Shown one piece after another: positions 43,437-51,881 of a DNA stretch of 64,000 bases. The stretch is from Lysobacter sp. MMG2 (GTDB lineage: Bacteria > Pseudomonadota > Gammaproteobacteria > Xanthomonadales > Xanthomonadaceae). The position numbers and the translations under genes are program-made. The notes beneath the pieces were generated by a model, which was not told where the DNA came from, searched no databases, and saw only the letters and a program-made list of their open reading frames with translations. The stretch spans positions 124,001 to 188,000 of the forward strand of contig NZ_JAERQY020000004.1 in the NCBI RefSeq assembly GCF_016735495.2, given 5' to 3'. Positions within the stretch are counted from its first letter, which is position 1; every line of letters begins with the position of its first letter.

Positions 43437-44288
43437 TCAGAACGTGAAGCGCAGCGCGATGGCCGCGAACGCCGTCGATTCGGCATCCACGTCGATGCGC
43501 GCGCCGGTGTCGTCCTCGAAGTCGTGGTGGCGGTCGAACTCGCTGCCGATCTTTGCGGCGATTCCCCAATGCGATGCGAAACGCCAGTCGGCGGTGAGCG
43601 CAGCGCGCCAGGCTTCGACGGTGTAGTCGAAGTCCGCGCCGTCGCGTTCGTCGCTCACGACATGCCAGCGCGCGCCGGCGGGCGCGACTTCGATGCCCAG
43701 ACGCCACGCGTCGTTGGGCCGCCAGTGCGCGTGCGCGCGCGGCCAGCCGAGTTCGAGCGCGAACGACGCAGCGGAGTAAGTCACTGCCGCGATGGGATAC
43801 AGCTCCGGATCGCCGAAACTGTCGTCGTACGCCGCGCCCAGTCGCCAGCCCCAGCCTTGGTCCTCACCGCGCTCAACGGTCGCACGTGCGTAGAGATTGA
43901 AATCATCGCCGGTGCTGCGCGAGAACAGGTCCTTGAAGATGTTCGACGAGGTGGCGACGGTGGGAATCGCCGCGAGGGTCACGGAGGTCGCGCCCCGCGA
44001 GGTCCATTCGATTGGAATGGCGAGGCGATGCAGGTCGCGGTCGCGCGTGGGCAGGCCTTCGTAGGAGTAATGCGTGTAGAGATAGTCCGCGCCGATAGCG
44101 AATCCGTGGCCGAACGTCGGCGTCCACGCGCGCAGTCCCGTTTCGAAGCCCTCCATGCGCGCCGTGCCCAGGCGCGCATCGTCCAGGTGCAGGTAATGCG
44201 CCTGGACTTCGCCCTCGCGCGGCTGCGCGAACGCGTCCGGCGCGAGGCCGAGCGCGGCGAAGAGCGTCAGGATCCCGGAGCGGGCCAT
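43437..44288 (-). CDS. Outer-membrane beta-barrel protein
   Basis: 283 residues with signal peptide (MARSGILTLFAALGLAPDAFA). The rest alternates in the manner of barrel strands (HGFAIGADYLYTHYSY, TSVTLAAIPTVAT, FNLYARATVERGEDQGWGWRLGAAYDD, AWRAALTADWRFASHWGIAAKIGSEFDR) and ends in Phe after AAIALRFTF, the outer-membrane assembly signal. Function unknown. The TPR gene follows 64 bases downstream, suggesting a pair such as a pore and a periplasmic partner. Confidence 0.72.
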   Translation of the reverse strand: MARSGILTLFAALGLAPDAFAQPREGEVQAHYLHLDDARLGTARMEGFETGLRAWTPTFGHGFAIGADYLYTHYSYEGLPTRDRDLHRLAIPIEWTSRGATSVTLAAIPTVATSSNIFKDLFSRSTGDDFNLYARATVERGEDQGWGWRLGAAYDDSFGDPELYPIAAVTYSAASFALELGWPRAHAHWRPNDAWRLGIEVAPAGARWHVVSDERDGADFDYTVEAWRAALTADWRFASHWGIAAKIGSEFDRHHDFEDDTGARIDVDAESTAFAAIALRFTF

Positions 44289-44345
44289 GGAGACGATCCC
44301 GTGCGATGCCGGCGGAGGATAACGCCGCAGGGCTTCAGGCGATGT

Positions 44346-44753
44346 CTACGTCGCGCGGCGACGCGTCGGCGGCACGATGAACCACGCCAGCAGCACCAGC
44401 GCCGCGAACGCGCTGTACGCGGCGACGAAGCTCCACCACGGCGCGTCGAAGAAGATCAGCCGCGAGAGCCAGTGTTCGATGAAGGATTCGCCGTACGCAG
44501 CCTGCCCCGCGCGTCGGCGCAACGCCTGTTCCCACACGGTGAGCGGGCACAGCGCGCCCAGCCACGCCTGCAGTGCGATGAACACCATCAACAGCACGTG
44601 CGTGAGGCGCCATCGGAAGCCGCGCACCCACGGCCAGCGCGTGCGGCCGACGAAGATGGCGATGGCGCCCAGGATCACGAACGCGACGATGCCCACATGC
44701 ACGACGAGGATCGCATCGGCCAGCAGGGCGGCGAGGGCGGGCGTGGGCTGCAT
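44346..44753 (-). CDS. DUF2784 family membrane protein
   Basis: 135 residues with four transmembrane helices. DUF2784 marks: LADAILVVHVGIVAFVILGAI, FRWRLTHVLLMVFIALQAWLGALCPLTVWE and the FIEHWLSRLIFFDAP region near the third helix. Function unknown. Start at MQPTPALAALLAD. Leftward, opposite in direction to the HAD gene. Confidence 0.85.
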   Translation of the reverse strand: MQPTPALAALLADAILVVHVGIVAFVILGAIAIFVGRTRWPWVRGFRWRLTHVLLMVFIALQAWLGALCPLTVWEQALRRRAGQAAYGESFIEHWLSRLIFFDAPWWSFVAAYSAFAALVLLAWFIVPPTRRRAT

Positions 44754-44816
44754 GCGCGCACTGTAGCCATCTTCAGGCGCATGGGCGCTCACACGCGCTC
44801 GTGCACAATCGCCGGC

Positions 44817-45440
44817 ATGCGCTATCCCCTGGTGATCTTCGATTTCGACGGCACGCTGGCCGACTCGTTCCCGTTCTTCGTGGAGGCGCAGCATGTGCTG
44901 GCGCGGCGGCATGGGTTCGACGCGATCCCCGAAGACCGCATCGACGAGATGCGCCGGCTGGGCACGCGCGAATTGCTGGACCGGCTCGGCTTTCCGAAGT
45001 GGAAGCTGCCCATCGTCGCGGCGGATTTCATACGCACCATGCGCGATGCGCCGCCGGTGCCGTTGTTCCCGGGCGTGGCGGACGTGCTGCGGCACCTGCG
45101 TGAGGGTGGCGCGCGGCTGGCGATCCTCACGTCCAACTCCGTCGACAACGTGCGGCGCGTGCTCGACGCGGATGTGATGGCGGCGATCGAGCGGATCGAC
45201 GGCGGCGCGCACATGCTCGGCAAGCATCGGCGCATCGCGCGGATGCTGAAGGACGCCAGGACCGACGCTTCGCAGGCGATCTACGTCGGCGACCAGGTCA
45301 GCGACGGCGAGGCCGCACGCCGCGCGGGTGTGGCCTTCGGTGCGGTCGGCTGGGGCTATGCGCACGCCGACGCGCTGCGCGCGGCGGGCGCGGAGGAGTT
45401 CTTCGAGTCGGTGGCGGATTTGCGGCGGTTGGCGGGATAG
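44817..45440 (+). CDS. HAD-superfamily phosphatase (phosphoglycolate-phosphatase-like)
   Basis: 207 residues. HAD motif I FDFDGTLADS (nucleophile Asp and acid Asp), a helical cap, motif II LAILTSNS, motif III lysine around LGKHRR and motif IV YVGDQVSDGEAA. Likely hydrolyses a small phosphate ester in the cytoplasm; phosphoglycolate phosphatase or beta-phosphoglucomutase-like members share this pattern, so substrate is open. ATG at 44817. Confidence 0.88.
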   Translation: MRYPLVIFDFDGTLADSFPFFVEAQHVLARRHGFDAIPEDRIDEMRRLGTRELLDRLGFPKWKLPIVAADFIRTMRDAPPVPLFPGVADVLRHLREGGARLAILTSNSVDNVRRVLDADVMAAIERIDGGAHMLGKHRRIARMLKDARTDASQAIYVGDQVSDGEAARRAGVAFGAVGWGYAHADALRAAGAEEFFESVADLRRLAG

Positions 45441-45495
45441 GGGCATGAGGCATGGCGATCGCTGTCTTGAGCGCATCGCGCCTGGTCATACGTCA

Positions 45496-45549
45496 CCCCG
45501 TTCGTCCTGAGCGCAGGCGCGCAGCGCAGAAGTCGAAGGATGAACGGGG
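45496..45549. repeat. Dispersed inverted repeat (CCCCGTTCGTCC...GAACGGGG), copy 1
   Basis: Ends are inverted (CCCCGTTC / GAACGGGG) and the centre holds GGCGCGCAGCGC and AAGTCGAAGGA. A closely related copy in inverse orientation lies at 56638. Confidence 0.75.
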
Positions 45550-45648
45550 TACGCGAGCGGCGGGGAGCAGCTCCCGCGCCCGCCTGTGAAGGGACCCCCA
45601 TTCAGCCCCGGGGTCGCATCCCCTGCTGCAATGCAACATAATTCCCCC

Positions 45649-46866
45649 ATGACCCCCGCACTCTCCCCCGCGCCGGCGACGCTCTCGTCGCGGCAGGTCA
45701 CCCTGATCCTGTTCGCCCTCGCGATGGGCGGCTTCGCCATCGGCACGAGCGAATTCGTGGTGATGGGCCTGATCAGCGACATCGCCCGCAGCCTGGGCGT
45801 CAACGAGCCGCAGGTCGGCCACGTCATCAGCGCCTACGCGCTGGGCGTGGTGGTCGGTGCGCCGACGTTGGCGATCCTCGGCAACCGGATGTCGCGGCGC
45901 AGCCTGCTGCTGTGCCTGATGGGGTTCTATGCGTTCGGCAACCTCGCCAGCGCGCTCGCGCCGGGCTACTACACGCTCATGTTCGCGCGCTTCGTCGCGG
46001 GTCTGCCACACGGCGCGTACTTCGGCATCGCCGCGCTGGTGGCCGCACGCATCAGCCCGCCGGAGCAGCGCGGCCTCGCCGTCGGCCGCGTGATGCTGGG
46101 TCTGTCGATCGCGCTGCTGGTGGGCAATCCGCTGGCGACGTGGCTGGGGCAGGCGTTCGGCTGGCGCTGGGCGTTCGCGCTGGTGTCGGTGCTGGCGCTG
46201 GCGACGGTGGCGATGACGATGCGCGTGCTCCCGCGTGGCATGAACGCACCGCGCCCGGACGCGCTGGCCGAGCTGCGCGACTTCAACCGCAAGCCGGTGT
46301 GGCTGGCGCTGGGCATCGGCGCGATTGGCTTTGCCGGCATGTTCTGCGTCTTCAGTTACCTGGCGCCGACGCTGGTGCACGTCACCGGCGTGCGCGAGTC
46401 GTTCGTGCCGTTCGGCCTGGTCGCCTTCGGCATCGGCGGAATTCTCGGCACGCTGGGCGGCGGCTGGTTGTTCGATCGCTACGGCTTCCGCGCGGTGCCC
46501 AAGGTGCTGCTGTGGTCGATCGGCGTGCTGCTGGCGTTCCCGCTGGCCGCGCATTCACCGTGGTCGGTGCTGCCGGCGGTGCTTGCCGTGGGCACGATGG
46601 GCGCGCTCGCCACCGTGCTGCAGGCGCATCTGATGGACGTGGCGCGCTCGGCGCAGACGCTGGCCGCCGCATCGAACCATTCCGCGTTCAACTTCGCCAA
46701 CGCGCTCGGCCCGTGGCTGGGCGGCATGGCGATCACCGCCGGTTACGGCTGGACGTCGACCGGTGTGGTCGGCGCAGCGACGGCGGTGGCGGGACTGTTG
46801 ATCTATGCGTGGGCGCGTGCGGATCTGCGCCGCGGTGAAGTGATTGCGGTGGACGAGGCGGCGTAA
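45649..46866 (+). CDS. MFS transporter, DHA1/AraJ-like exporter
   Basis: 405 residues with 12 predicted transmembrane helices. MFS marks: LALAMGGFAIGTSEFVVMGLI in helix 1 (the G.SEFV.MGL pattern of the AraJ/NepI/YdhP group), DIARSLGV, GNRMSRRSLLL in the helix 2-3 loop and GLPHGAYFG in helix 5. These are proton-driven exporters of drugs, sugars or nucleosides; substrate unknown. Start at MTPALSP; an upstream in-frame ATG (MQHNSP) six codons earlier is possible. Confidence 0.9.
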   Translation: MTPALSPAPATLSSRQVTLILFALAMGGFAIGTSEFVVMGLISDIARSLGVNEPQVGHVISAYALGVVVGAPTLAILGNRMSRRSLLLCLMGFYAFGNLASALAPGYYTLMFARFVAGLPHGAYFGIAALVAARISPPEQRGLAVGRVMLGLSIALLVGNPLATWLGQAFGWRWAFALVSVLALATVAMTMRVLPRGMNAPRPDALAELRDFNRKPVWLALGIGAIGFAGMFCVFSYLAPTLVHVTGVRESFVPFGLVAFGIGGILGTLGGGWLFDRYGFRAVPKVLLWSIGVLLAFPLAAHSPWSVLPAVLAVGTMGALATVLQAHLMDVARSAQTLAAASNHSAFNFANALGPWLGGMAITAGYGWTSTGVVGAATAVAGLLIYAWARADLRRGEVIAVDEAA

Positions 46867-47023
46867 GGTCGCAGGCGCTTGCGGAGCTTTCGTCGCGAAC
46901 AAAACCGTCATTCCCTGGACGCTGCAAGTTCGGGCTGCCGATCAGAGTTGATGCGCCGGAGGGTTGGATGGTGCCGCCGTTCGGCGGCCCAAAAGACCCC
47001 GCCTGCGCGGGAATGGCAGCTAT

Positions 47024-48247
47024 TCAAGGCACTGCACGCGCCAAGCCTTCCTCCACTTCCGTAAACGCAGAACGCGCGCCGCGCGGCGCATCGGGAACAC
47101 CGGTCGCGAAATACGCCACGCCCGTACCCGACGCGCGATCCACCCACACGCCCGACAGCAATCCGTAAGCCGCTCCCGCGTGGCCCACGCGCGCGACGCC
47201 GTCGCCGAAGGGATCGTCGCGACAGCCTTCCTGCTTTGTCGCCAGCGTCTGCACGGCCAGTCCGTAGCGGCAATAGAAGCCGCGCTGCGACTGGCTGCTG
47301 TCGTCTTCTTCCACGGTCAGGCCGTTGCCGGGCGCGTAGGTCCACAGCGGCTGTTCCATCGCGCGGACGGATGCAGCGGAAAGCAGCCGCACGCCATCGA
47401 CCTCGCCCTCGTTCAACAGCAATCGGCCGATCTTCGCCAGCCCGTTCGCCGAGATCCGCAGCCCGCCCTGCGGCGAGAACAGCGCGCCGTTGCGTCCGAC
47501 CTTCCACAACGACAAGTCGCAGCCACCGTCGCGGGAACGGTTGACCGCACACGCCGGCTTGCGCCCGCCGTTGTCGTCGCGCACCGGCTGGCGTTGCGCG
47601 TCGTACAGCACCACCGCGCGCGCGGCCGTCGCTTCGTCGCAGCTGTCCCAGTTGAAGCACGCGTCCAGGTGCAGCGGTGCGAACACCAGGCGTTGCATCA
47701 GCCGGTCGAAGCGCTCGCCCGTCGCCTGTTCCATCGCCGAGGCGACGACGGCGAAGTTGAGGTTCGCGTAACGGAAGAACGCGCCCGGCGCGTGCGTCGC
47801 GTCCCATGCGCGCGGGTCGTCGGTGACCGCGTGCAGCGCGCCGTCGAGCGGCACGGCGTAGTAGCCGGCGGCGTCGGTCAGGCCCGCGCGGTGCGAGAGC
47901 AGCAGGCGCAGCGTGATCGGCGCATCGGGAAAGGCCGGGTGGCGCAATCGCCAGCCCAGGAGCGGGGAGAGGTCGGCGTCGAGGTCGAGCTTGCCCTGTT
48001 CCACCAGCCGCATCGCGCCGATGGCGGTGACGAGCTTGGAGATCGACGCGACGCGGACGGGGTCGTCGGCGCCCACGGCCCGCGCGGCCGCAACGTCCGC
48101 CAGCCCCCGCGCCTGCGTGGACACCACGCCGTCGCGGTCGAAGGCGATGCGCACGCTGGCCACGGGCTCGGCGGCACCGGCGACGGACGGTGCGAGTGCG
48201 GCCAGCGTGAGGAGCAGTGCGAGCGTGCGGAAGCGAATCGGCGTCAT
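47024..48247 (-). CDS. Secreted beta-lactamase-family serine hydrolase
   Basis: 407 residues with signal peptide (MTPIRFRTLALLLTLAALAPSVAGA). Active-site motifs: SISK (Ser 68, Lys 71), a YAN triad element in FFRYANLNFAVV, and HAG in RVGHAGAAYGLLSG. Three-cysteine insert (CFNWDSC, KPACAV, GGCDLS) suggests disulfides in the periplasm. Probably an esterase or peptidase of the class C beta-lactamase fold rather than a true beta-lactamase. Second member of this fold in the window; unlike the first, no C-terminal membrane domain. Confidence 0.84.
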   Translation of the reverse strand: MTPIRFRTLALLLTLAALAPSVAGAAEPVASVRIAFDRDGVVSTQARGLADVAAARAVGADDPVRVASISKLVTAIGAMRLVEQGKLDLDADLSPLLGWRLRHPAFPDAPITLRLLLSHRAGLTDAAGYYAVPLDGALHAVTDDPRAWDATHAPGAFFRYANLNFAVVASAMEQATGERFDRLMQRLVFAPLHLDACFNWDSCDEATAARAVVLYDAQRQPVRDDNGGRKPACAVNRSRDGGCDLSLWKVGRNGALFSPQGGLRISANGLAKIGRLLLNEGEVDGVRLLSAASVRAMEQPLWTYAPGNGLTVEEDDSSQSQRGFYCRYGLAVQTLATKQEGCRDDPFGDGVARVGHAGAAYGLLSGVWVDRASGTGVAYFATGVPDAPRGARSAFTEVEEGLARAVP

Positions 48248-48312
48248 GGAAGGAGCCGTGGGAGCCGGAGGCCCGCAGCGTAGCCGCTTCGCCGTGGGCG
48301 GATGGCGGAATG

Positions 48313-48436
48313 ACCCTTCTCCCGTTCACGGGAGAAGGTGCCGGCAGGCGGATGAGGGCGAGGGTGGCGGGATCGTCCGGACACTCGCTTTGCCCAGCCC
48401 TCACCCCAATCCCTCTCCCGCAGGCGGGAGAGGGGC
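48313..48436. repeat. Two palindromic repeats of the CTTCTCCC...GGGAGAAGG and CCTCTCCCG...CGGGAGAGG types
   Basis: CCCTTCTCCCGTTCACGGGAGAAGG at the left and CCTCTCCCGCAGGCGGGAGAGG at the right form hairpins in the divergent region before the histidine kinase gene. Confidence 0.7.
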
Positions 48437-48538
48437 TATGCGGGGGACTCGCAGACACTGAACGCCCAGGCGTCCGCCTTCACGGGGCCGCGAGTCGTCC
48501 CGGGCGCACACTCCCGGAACCTTCCGGGGAGATAGCGA

Positions 48539-49666
48539 ATGGACACCCATGCGCTGCGCCCGATGGTCGACGAACAAGTCATCAAGGACATGCTGTGGGC
48601 GTTCGCCGTGCGTTCGCCCGAGCACGCCGCGCTGCTGCTCAGCGAGGAAGGCGAGGTGAGCTGGACCAACGCGGGCGCGGAGATCATCCTCGGCGCCGCG
48701 CCGGGCGGGCTGGTGGGCATGAACATGGCGCGCTTCTTCCTGCGGCGCGATGCCAACGCCGGCATTCCCGAACACGAACGCGTCGAGGCACGGCATCGCG
48801 GCACCGCATCGGACGACCGCTGGATGGCGCGTCTGGACCGTTCGCGCTTCTGGGCCTCCGGCGTGACGGTGCACCTGGGCGGCGAAGTGCCGAGCTGCAC
48901 CTTCCTCAAACTCTTCCGCGATCTCACCGAAGTGAAGATGCAGATGGAGAGCAGCCGCGAGCGTTGCCGCGCGGCGACCGAAGCCAGCGAGGGCAAGAGC
49001 GCCGCCATCGCCCTGCTCGCGCACGAGCTGCGCAATCCGCTGTCGGGCATCAGCCTGGGGATGGGCGTGCTGCAGCGCCGCTGCGAGGGCGTGGCGAACA
49101 TCAACGGCGCCATGGAGGCGATCGAGCGCAACGTCACTCTGGCCGCGCGGCTCATCGATGACCTCATGCACCACAGCAAGGTGCACGCCGACGGCTTCTG
49201 CCTGGAGCGCAGTCGCTGCAACCTGCGCGAGCTGCTGGAGGCGTCCTCGGACATCGCGCGCCGGCAGATGGAGCAGGACGACCGCACGCTGCGCGTGCTG
49301 GTTCCGCGTGGCGACATCGAAGTGCGCGTGGACCGGATGCGCATGCAGCAGGTGTTCGTGAACCTCATCGCCAACGCATTGCGTTACACGCCTGTGCCGG
49401 GAAGGATCTGGGTGAGCGGCACGCTGGAAGGGTCGGAGGTGATCGTGCGCGTGTCCGACGAAGGCGTGGGCATCGCGTCGGAACGGCTGGAGCGCTTGTT
49501 CGAGATGTTCACGCTGTCGCGCATGGAGACGTCCAAGCTCGGCCTGGGGTTGGGCCTGGCGCTGGTGAAGAAGATCGTGGAGCTGCACGGCGGCAGCGTG
49601 CAGGCGCGCAGCGAGGGGCCGGGGAAGGGCAGCCAGTTTGTCGTGCGCTTTCCTGCGCATGATTGA
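48539..49666 (+). CDS. PAS-domain sensor histidine kinase
   Basis: 375 residues, cytoplasmic (no transmembrane helix). Residues about 20-135 form a PAS domain (LLLSEEGEVSWTNAGAEIILG...FLKLFRDLTEVK), then HisKA with the phospho-acceptor His 162 in AHELRNPLSG, and an HATPase domain with N box NLIANALRY, G1 VSDEGVGI, and G2 LGLGLGLALVKKIVELHGG. It autophosphorylates and would donate to a response regulator encoded elsewhere; none is nearby, so it is an orphan kinase. ATG at 48539 after GGGAGATAGCGA. Confidence 0.9.
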   Translation: MDTHALRPMVDEQVIKDMLWAFAVRSPEHAALLLSEEGEVSWTNAGAEIILGAAPGGLVGMNMARFFLRRDANAGIPEHERVEARHRGTASDDRWMARLDRSRFWASGVTVHLGGEVPSCTFLKLFRDLTEVKMQMESSRERCRAATEASEGKSAAIALLAHELRNPLSGISLGMGVLQRRCEGVANINGAMEAIERNVTLAARLIDDLMHHSKVHADGFCLERSRCNLRELLEASSDIARRQMEQDDRTLRVLVPRGDIEVRVDRMRMQQVFVNLIANALRYTPVPGRIWVSGTLEGSEVIVRVSDEGVGIASERLERLFEMFTLSRMETSKLGLGLGLALVKKIVELHGGSVQARSEGPGKGSQFVVRFPAHD

Positions 49667-49701
49667 GCGGCAGGAAGGCGATCGGTGCTGCTTTTTGCTT
49701 T

Positions 49702-49750
49702 TCCTTCTCCCCTTGAGGGAGAAGGCGGCGCGAAGCGCCGGAAGAGGGGA
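49702..49750. repeat. Palindromic intergenic repeat (CCTTCTCCCCTTGAGGGAGAAGG type)
   Basis: Stem-loop with TTCTCCC / GGGAGAA arms, then GCGCGAAGCGC and GGAAGAGGGG. Lies between convergent genes; same family as 19359. Confidence 0.7.
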
Positions 49751-49768
49751 CGCGCGCGGCGCGCTGCC

Positions 49769-50299
49769 CTACAACGCACCCGTCCGAACGTGGAACCCCA
49801 GTGCCCCAGCCACCATGCGCAGCGCCTCGTCGTCGCGCTGGCGGGTGATGAAGCCGGCCTGTGCACTTTCGCCGGTCTCGTAGGTCCACAGCGTGTAGTG
49901 GTGCTCGCGCAGGCGGTCGAAGGCGACGTTCACCAGCGCCGGCACTTCGGCATGAGCGAGGAATTCATCCTCGTCGGTGTCCTCGCCCCAGTCGATGCGC
50001 AGTCCCAGGCGCGAGGCGAGCTCGTCGAGCACATCGACCAGGCCCGCCGGATCGGTGTCGTCGATGTAGAAACCCGAGCGCCAGTCGATCACGTCGCGCA
50101 GCACGGCGACCGGGTCGGCGCCGTCGGCCAGGGCTTCCCGGCAGGCGTTGAACTGCTCCATCGCGGCCTCGTCGTCGCCGGGGTTGATGAGCAGCAGGAA
50201 CTGCCAGGCGACCGCTTCCATCGCGGCCTCGTCGTCGATGTCGGCTTCGTTGTGGAAGGCGCGGGCGAAGTTGTCGTCGGGGTCGTATTCGGAATGCAT
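49769..50299 (-). CDS. DUF6630-like acidic protein
   Basis: 176 residues, strongly acidic, soluble. MHSEYDPDDNFARAFHNEADIDDEAAMEAVAWQFLLLINPGDDEAAMEQF, then a middle with VIDWRSGFYIDDTDPAGLVDVLDELASRLGLRIDW and a C-terminal VNVAFDRLREHHYTLWTYETG. I recall this as the DUF6630 family, with unknown function. ATG at 50297-50299. A terminator hairpin stands upstream of it on the same strand (50378-50412), so transcription from further upstream is likely limited. Confidence 0.7.
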   Translation of the reverse strand: MHSEYDPDDNFARAFHNEADIDDEAAMEAVAWQFLLLINPGDDEAAMEQFNACREALADGADPVAVLRDVIDWRSGFYIDDTDPAGLVDVLDELASRLGLRIDWGEDTDEDEFLAHAEVPALVNVAFDRLREHHYTLWTYETGESAQAGFITRQRDDEALRMVAGALGFHVRTGAL

Positions 50300-50377
50300 G
50301 GCCGCGGCGCCGGGCGTGGGGCGCACAGGATACGGCGCGGCAAGTGCAGGCACCGAGGCGACGCTGCGTGAGGCGGC

Positions 50378-50412
50378 AAAAAAGAAGGGCTGCGGCAAAC
50401 GCCGGCAGCCCT
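50378..50412 (-). terminator. Strong intrinsic terminator on the minus strand
   Basis: Read leftward: AGGGCTGC - 11-base loop - GCAGCCCT followed by TCTTTTTT (plus strand A-run at 50378-50383). No gene upstream on this strand accounts for it; it would end a leftward transcript arising between 50413 and the SRPBCC gene. Confidence 0.8.
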
Positions 50413-50536
50413 GAAAGGAGTGGACGCCTGGGGGAAGGGGAGGCGTCCGGCCGACTCGCACGGCCGCGGCCAGAGTCGCCGCGGGCGCACATCGGAACCA
50501 TCGGACGATTCCGAAACCGACGCGGCCTTTCGTCGG
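50378..50536 (-). ncRNA. Candidate structured small RNA: tandem hairpins ending in a terminator
   Basis: Reading leftward from about 50536 there are several hairpins: CCGACG/CGTCGG (50517-50536), an imperfect GGAATCG...GGTTCC stem (around 50493-50511), CCGCGG/CCGCGG (50464-50484), GGACGCCT/AGGCGTCC with a C-rich loop CCCCTTCCCCC (50422-50448), and the terminator (50386-50412). A C-rich loop is the seed type of known Xanthomonad and alphaproteobacterial sRNAs that bind ribosome binding sites. No promoter is evident; high GC makes some stems likely by chance, but two 8-bp perfect stems plus a U-run are less so. Confidence 0.4.
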
Positions 50537-50614
50537 AAGGCGCAGGGCGGGCGTGGCGGTCGCGCGGCGGCGGCGTCAGGCTGTGCGCACCGTCCGATCG
50601 TCGGGAGCCTGCGC

Positions 50615-51016
50615 ATGGCCTCGATTCAACGCGACATCGACGTGGAAGTCCCGCTGCCCACTGCGTGGGATGCGCTGCGCGACGTCGGCCGTATTCACGA
50701 ACGGCTGGTGCCCGGCTTCGTCGCCGATTGCCGAATGGAAGGCCGCGTGCGCGTGGTGACCTTCGGCGACGGCACGGTGGTGCGCGAGCCGATCCTCGAC
50801 ATCGACGAAGCGCGACACCGCGTCGCCTGGGCGGCGGTCGGTTCGTTCGAGCACTACAACGCGTCGGTGCAGGCGTTCGAACGCGACGGCGGCGGGACGC
50901 GCCTGCGCTGGATCGCCGACCTGCTGCCTGACGAAGCCGCGCCGAAGGTGGCCGGCATGATCGAAGAGGGGCTGCGCACGATGAAGCGAACGCTGGAGGC
51001 GGCGACGCGCGCTTGA
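50615..51016 (+). CDS. SRPBCC family protein (START-like fold)
   Basis: 133 residues. ASIQRDIDVEVPLPTAWDALRDVGRIHERLVPGFVADCRMEG is the opening beta-strand plus helices of polyketide-cyclase/START-like SRPBCC proteins. The rest follows the strands (RVVTFGDGTVVREPILDID, HRVAWAAVGSFEHYNAS, TRLRWIADLLPDE) and a long final helix (MIEEGLRTMKRTLEAA). The fold binds hydrophobic ligands; the ligand is unknown. ATG at 50615. Confidence 0.85.
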   Translation: MASIQRDIDVEVPLPTAWDALRDVGRIHERLVPGFVADCRMEGRVRVVTFGDGTVVREPILDIDEARHRVAWAAVGSFEHYNASVQAFERDGGGTRLRWIADLLPDEAAPKVAGMIEEGLRTMKRTLEAATRA

Positions 51017-51044
51017 TGAGCGAGGTGGTGAACCTGATGCGCTG

Positions 51045-51160
51045 CGGGCCTGGGTCCCGGCCCTTCGACAAGCTCAGGACAGGCCTTCGCCGGGATGACG
51101 GGTTTGAGGGGGCGGTTCGGAGCCCCTCTCCCGCACGCGGGAGACGGGTTGGGGTGAGGG
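51045..51160. repeat. Intergenic repeats: GGGATGAC-type unit and CCCCTCTCCC-type palindrome
   Basis: GCGGGCCTGGGTCCCGGCCC...CCTTCGCCGGGATGACGGG is the unit seen at 4407-4440, here interrupted by about 20 bases (CTTCGACAAGCTCAGGACA). It is followed by a CCCCTCTCCCG...CGGGAGAC palindrome (51122-51144) and GGTTGGGGTGAGGG. Confidence 0.65.
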
Positions 51161-51210
51161 CGGCGGAGTACCGAAGCTCGCACTCGCGGCTCGCCCAGCA
51201 TCACCTCGGA

Positions 51211-51255
51211 AATAAAAAGCAGGCCCGACCGCATCGACACCGACGCGGCCGGACC
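51211..51255 (-). terminator. Intrinsic terminator of the SnoaL-like gene
   Basis: Read leftward: an 11-bp stem GGTCCGGCCGC / GCGGTCGGGCC with two G-U pairs, followed by TGCTTTTTATTT, 11 bases after the stop at 51266. Confidence 0.75.
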
Positions 51256-51265
51256 CAACCGGAGG

Positions 51266-51760
51266 TCACGGCAGCGCGGTGCCCTGGTCGGCGATCGCGA
51301 GCCAGCGGCGCCCGTCGTGGCTGTACGTCACGCCCGTCAGCGCGCGCTGGCGGAAGCCGATGCGCGGGATCTCGTACACGGTCTCGTACAGGATGAAGGC
51401 GGAGTTGCAGCCGTCGACGACGCGGTAGAGCTCGGTCCAGCTCCACTGCGCTTCGCGGTTGGCGAAGTGGCCGGCCAGCGCGGTCATGATCGCGTCGATG
51501 CCGGTGAACTTCGCACCGCTGCCGAACACGGTGATGGCGCGGTCGTCGTGCACGGCGCGGAAGGTGTCGGCGTCGTAGTCGCGGAAGGATTCCATGTCCA
51601 TGCGCTGGGCCAGTTCGAACTGGCGCGCGCAACCGCGGGCGCCGTGGTCGCCGCCGTGACCGCCGGCGAACGCGGGGGAGAACGCCGCCAGCGACAGCAG
51701 GGAAACGGCCGCGAGCACGCCGCGGCGCAGGATCGACGGGGAGTGCATCGTCATCGTCAT
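51266..51760 (-). CDS. Secreted SnoaL/NTF2-like protein
   Basis: 164 residues. Signal peptide (LRRGVLAAVSLLSLAAFSPAFA), then GCARQFELAQRMDMESFRDYDADTFRAVHDDRAITVFGSGAKFTGIDAIMTALAGHFANREAQWSW, a typical SnoaL-like alpha/beta cone-fold sequence, with the closing strands (YETVYEIPRIGFRQRALTGVTYSHDGRRWLAIADQGT). Periplasmic; function unknown. ATG repeats at 51760, 51754 and 51748 are equally possible starts. A terminator follows. Confidence 0.75.
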   Translation of the reverse strand: MTMTMHSPSILRRGVLAAVSLLSLAAFSPAFAGGHGGDHGARGCARQFELAQRMDMESFRDYDADTFRAVHDDRAITVFGSGAKFTGIDAIMTALAGHFANREAQWSWTELYRVVDGCNSAFILYETVYEIPRIGFRQRALTGVTYSHDGRRWLAIADQGTALP

Positions 51761-51881
51761 GTCCTCGAGTGGGGAAGGCAGGGCGACGTTAGGCGTGCAA
51801 GCGGTCCCTTTCGAGAGCCAATGAAACGCGTATCCGTTGGGCCAATCTGCCCGGTGCAGGCACCCATCGGCGATGACGCCG

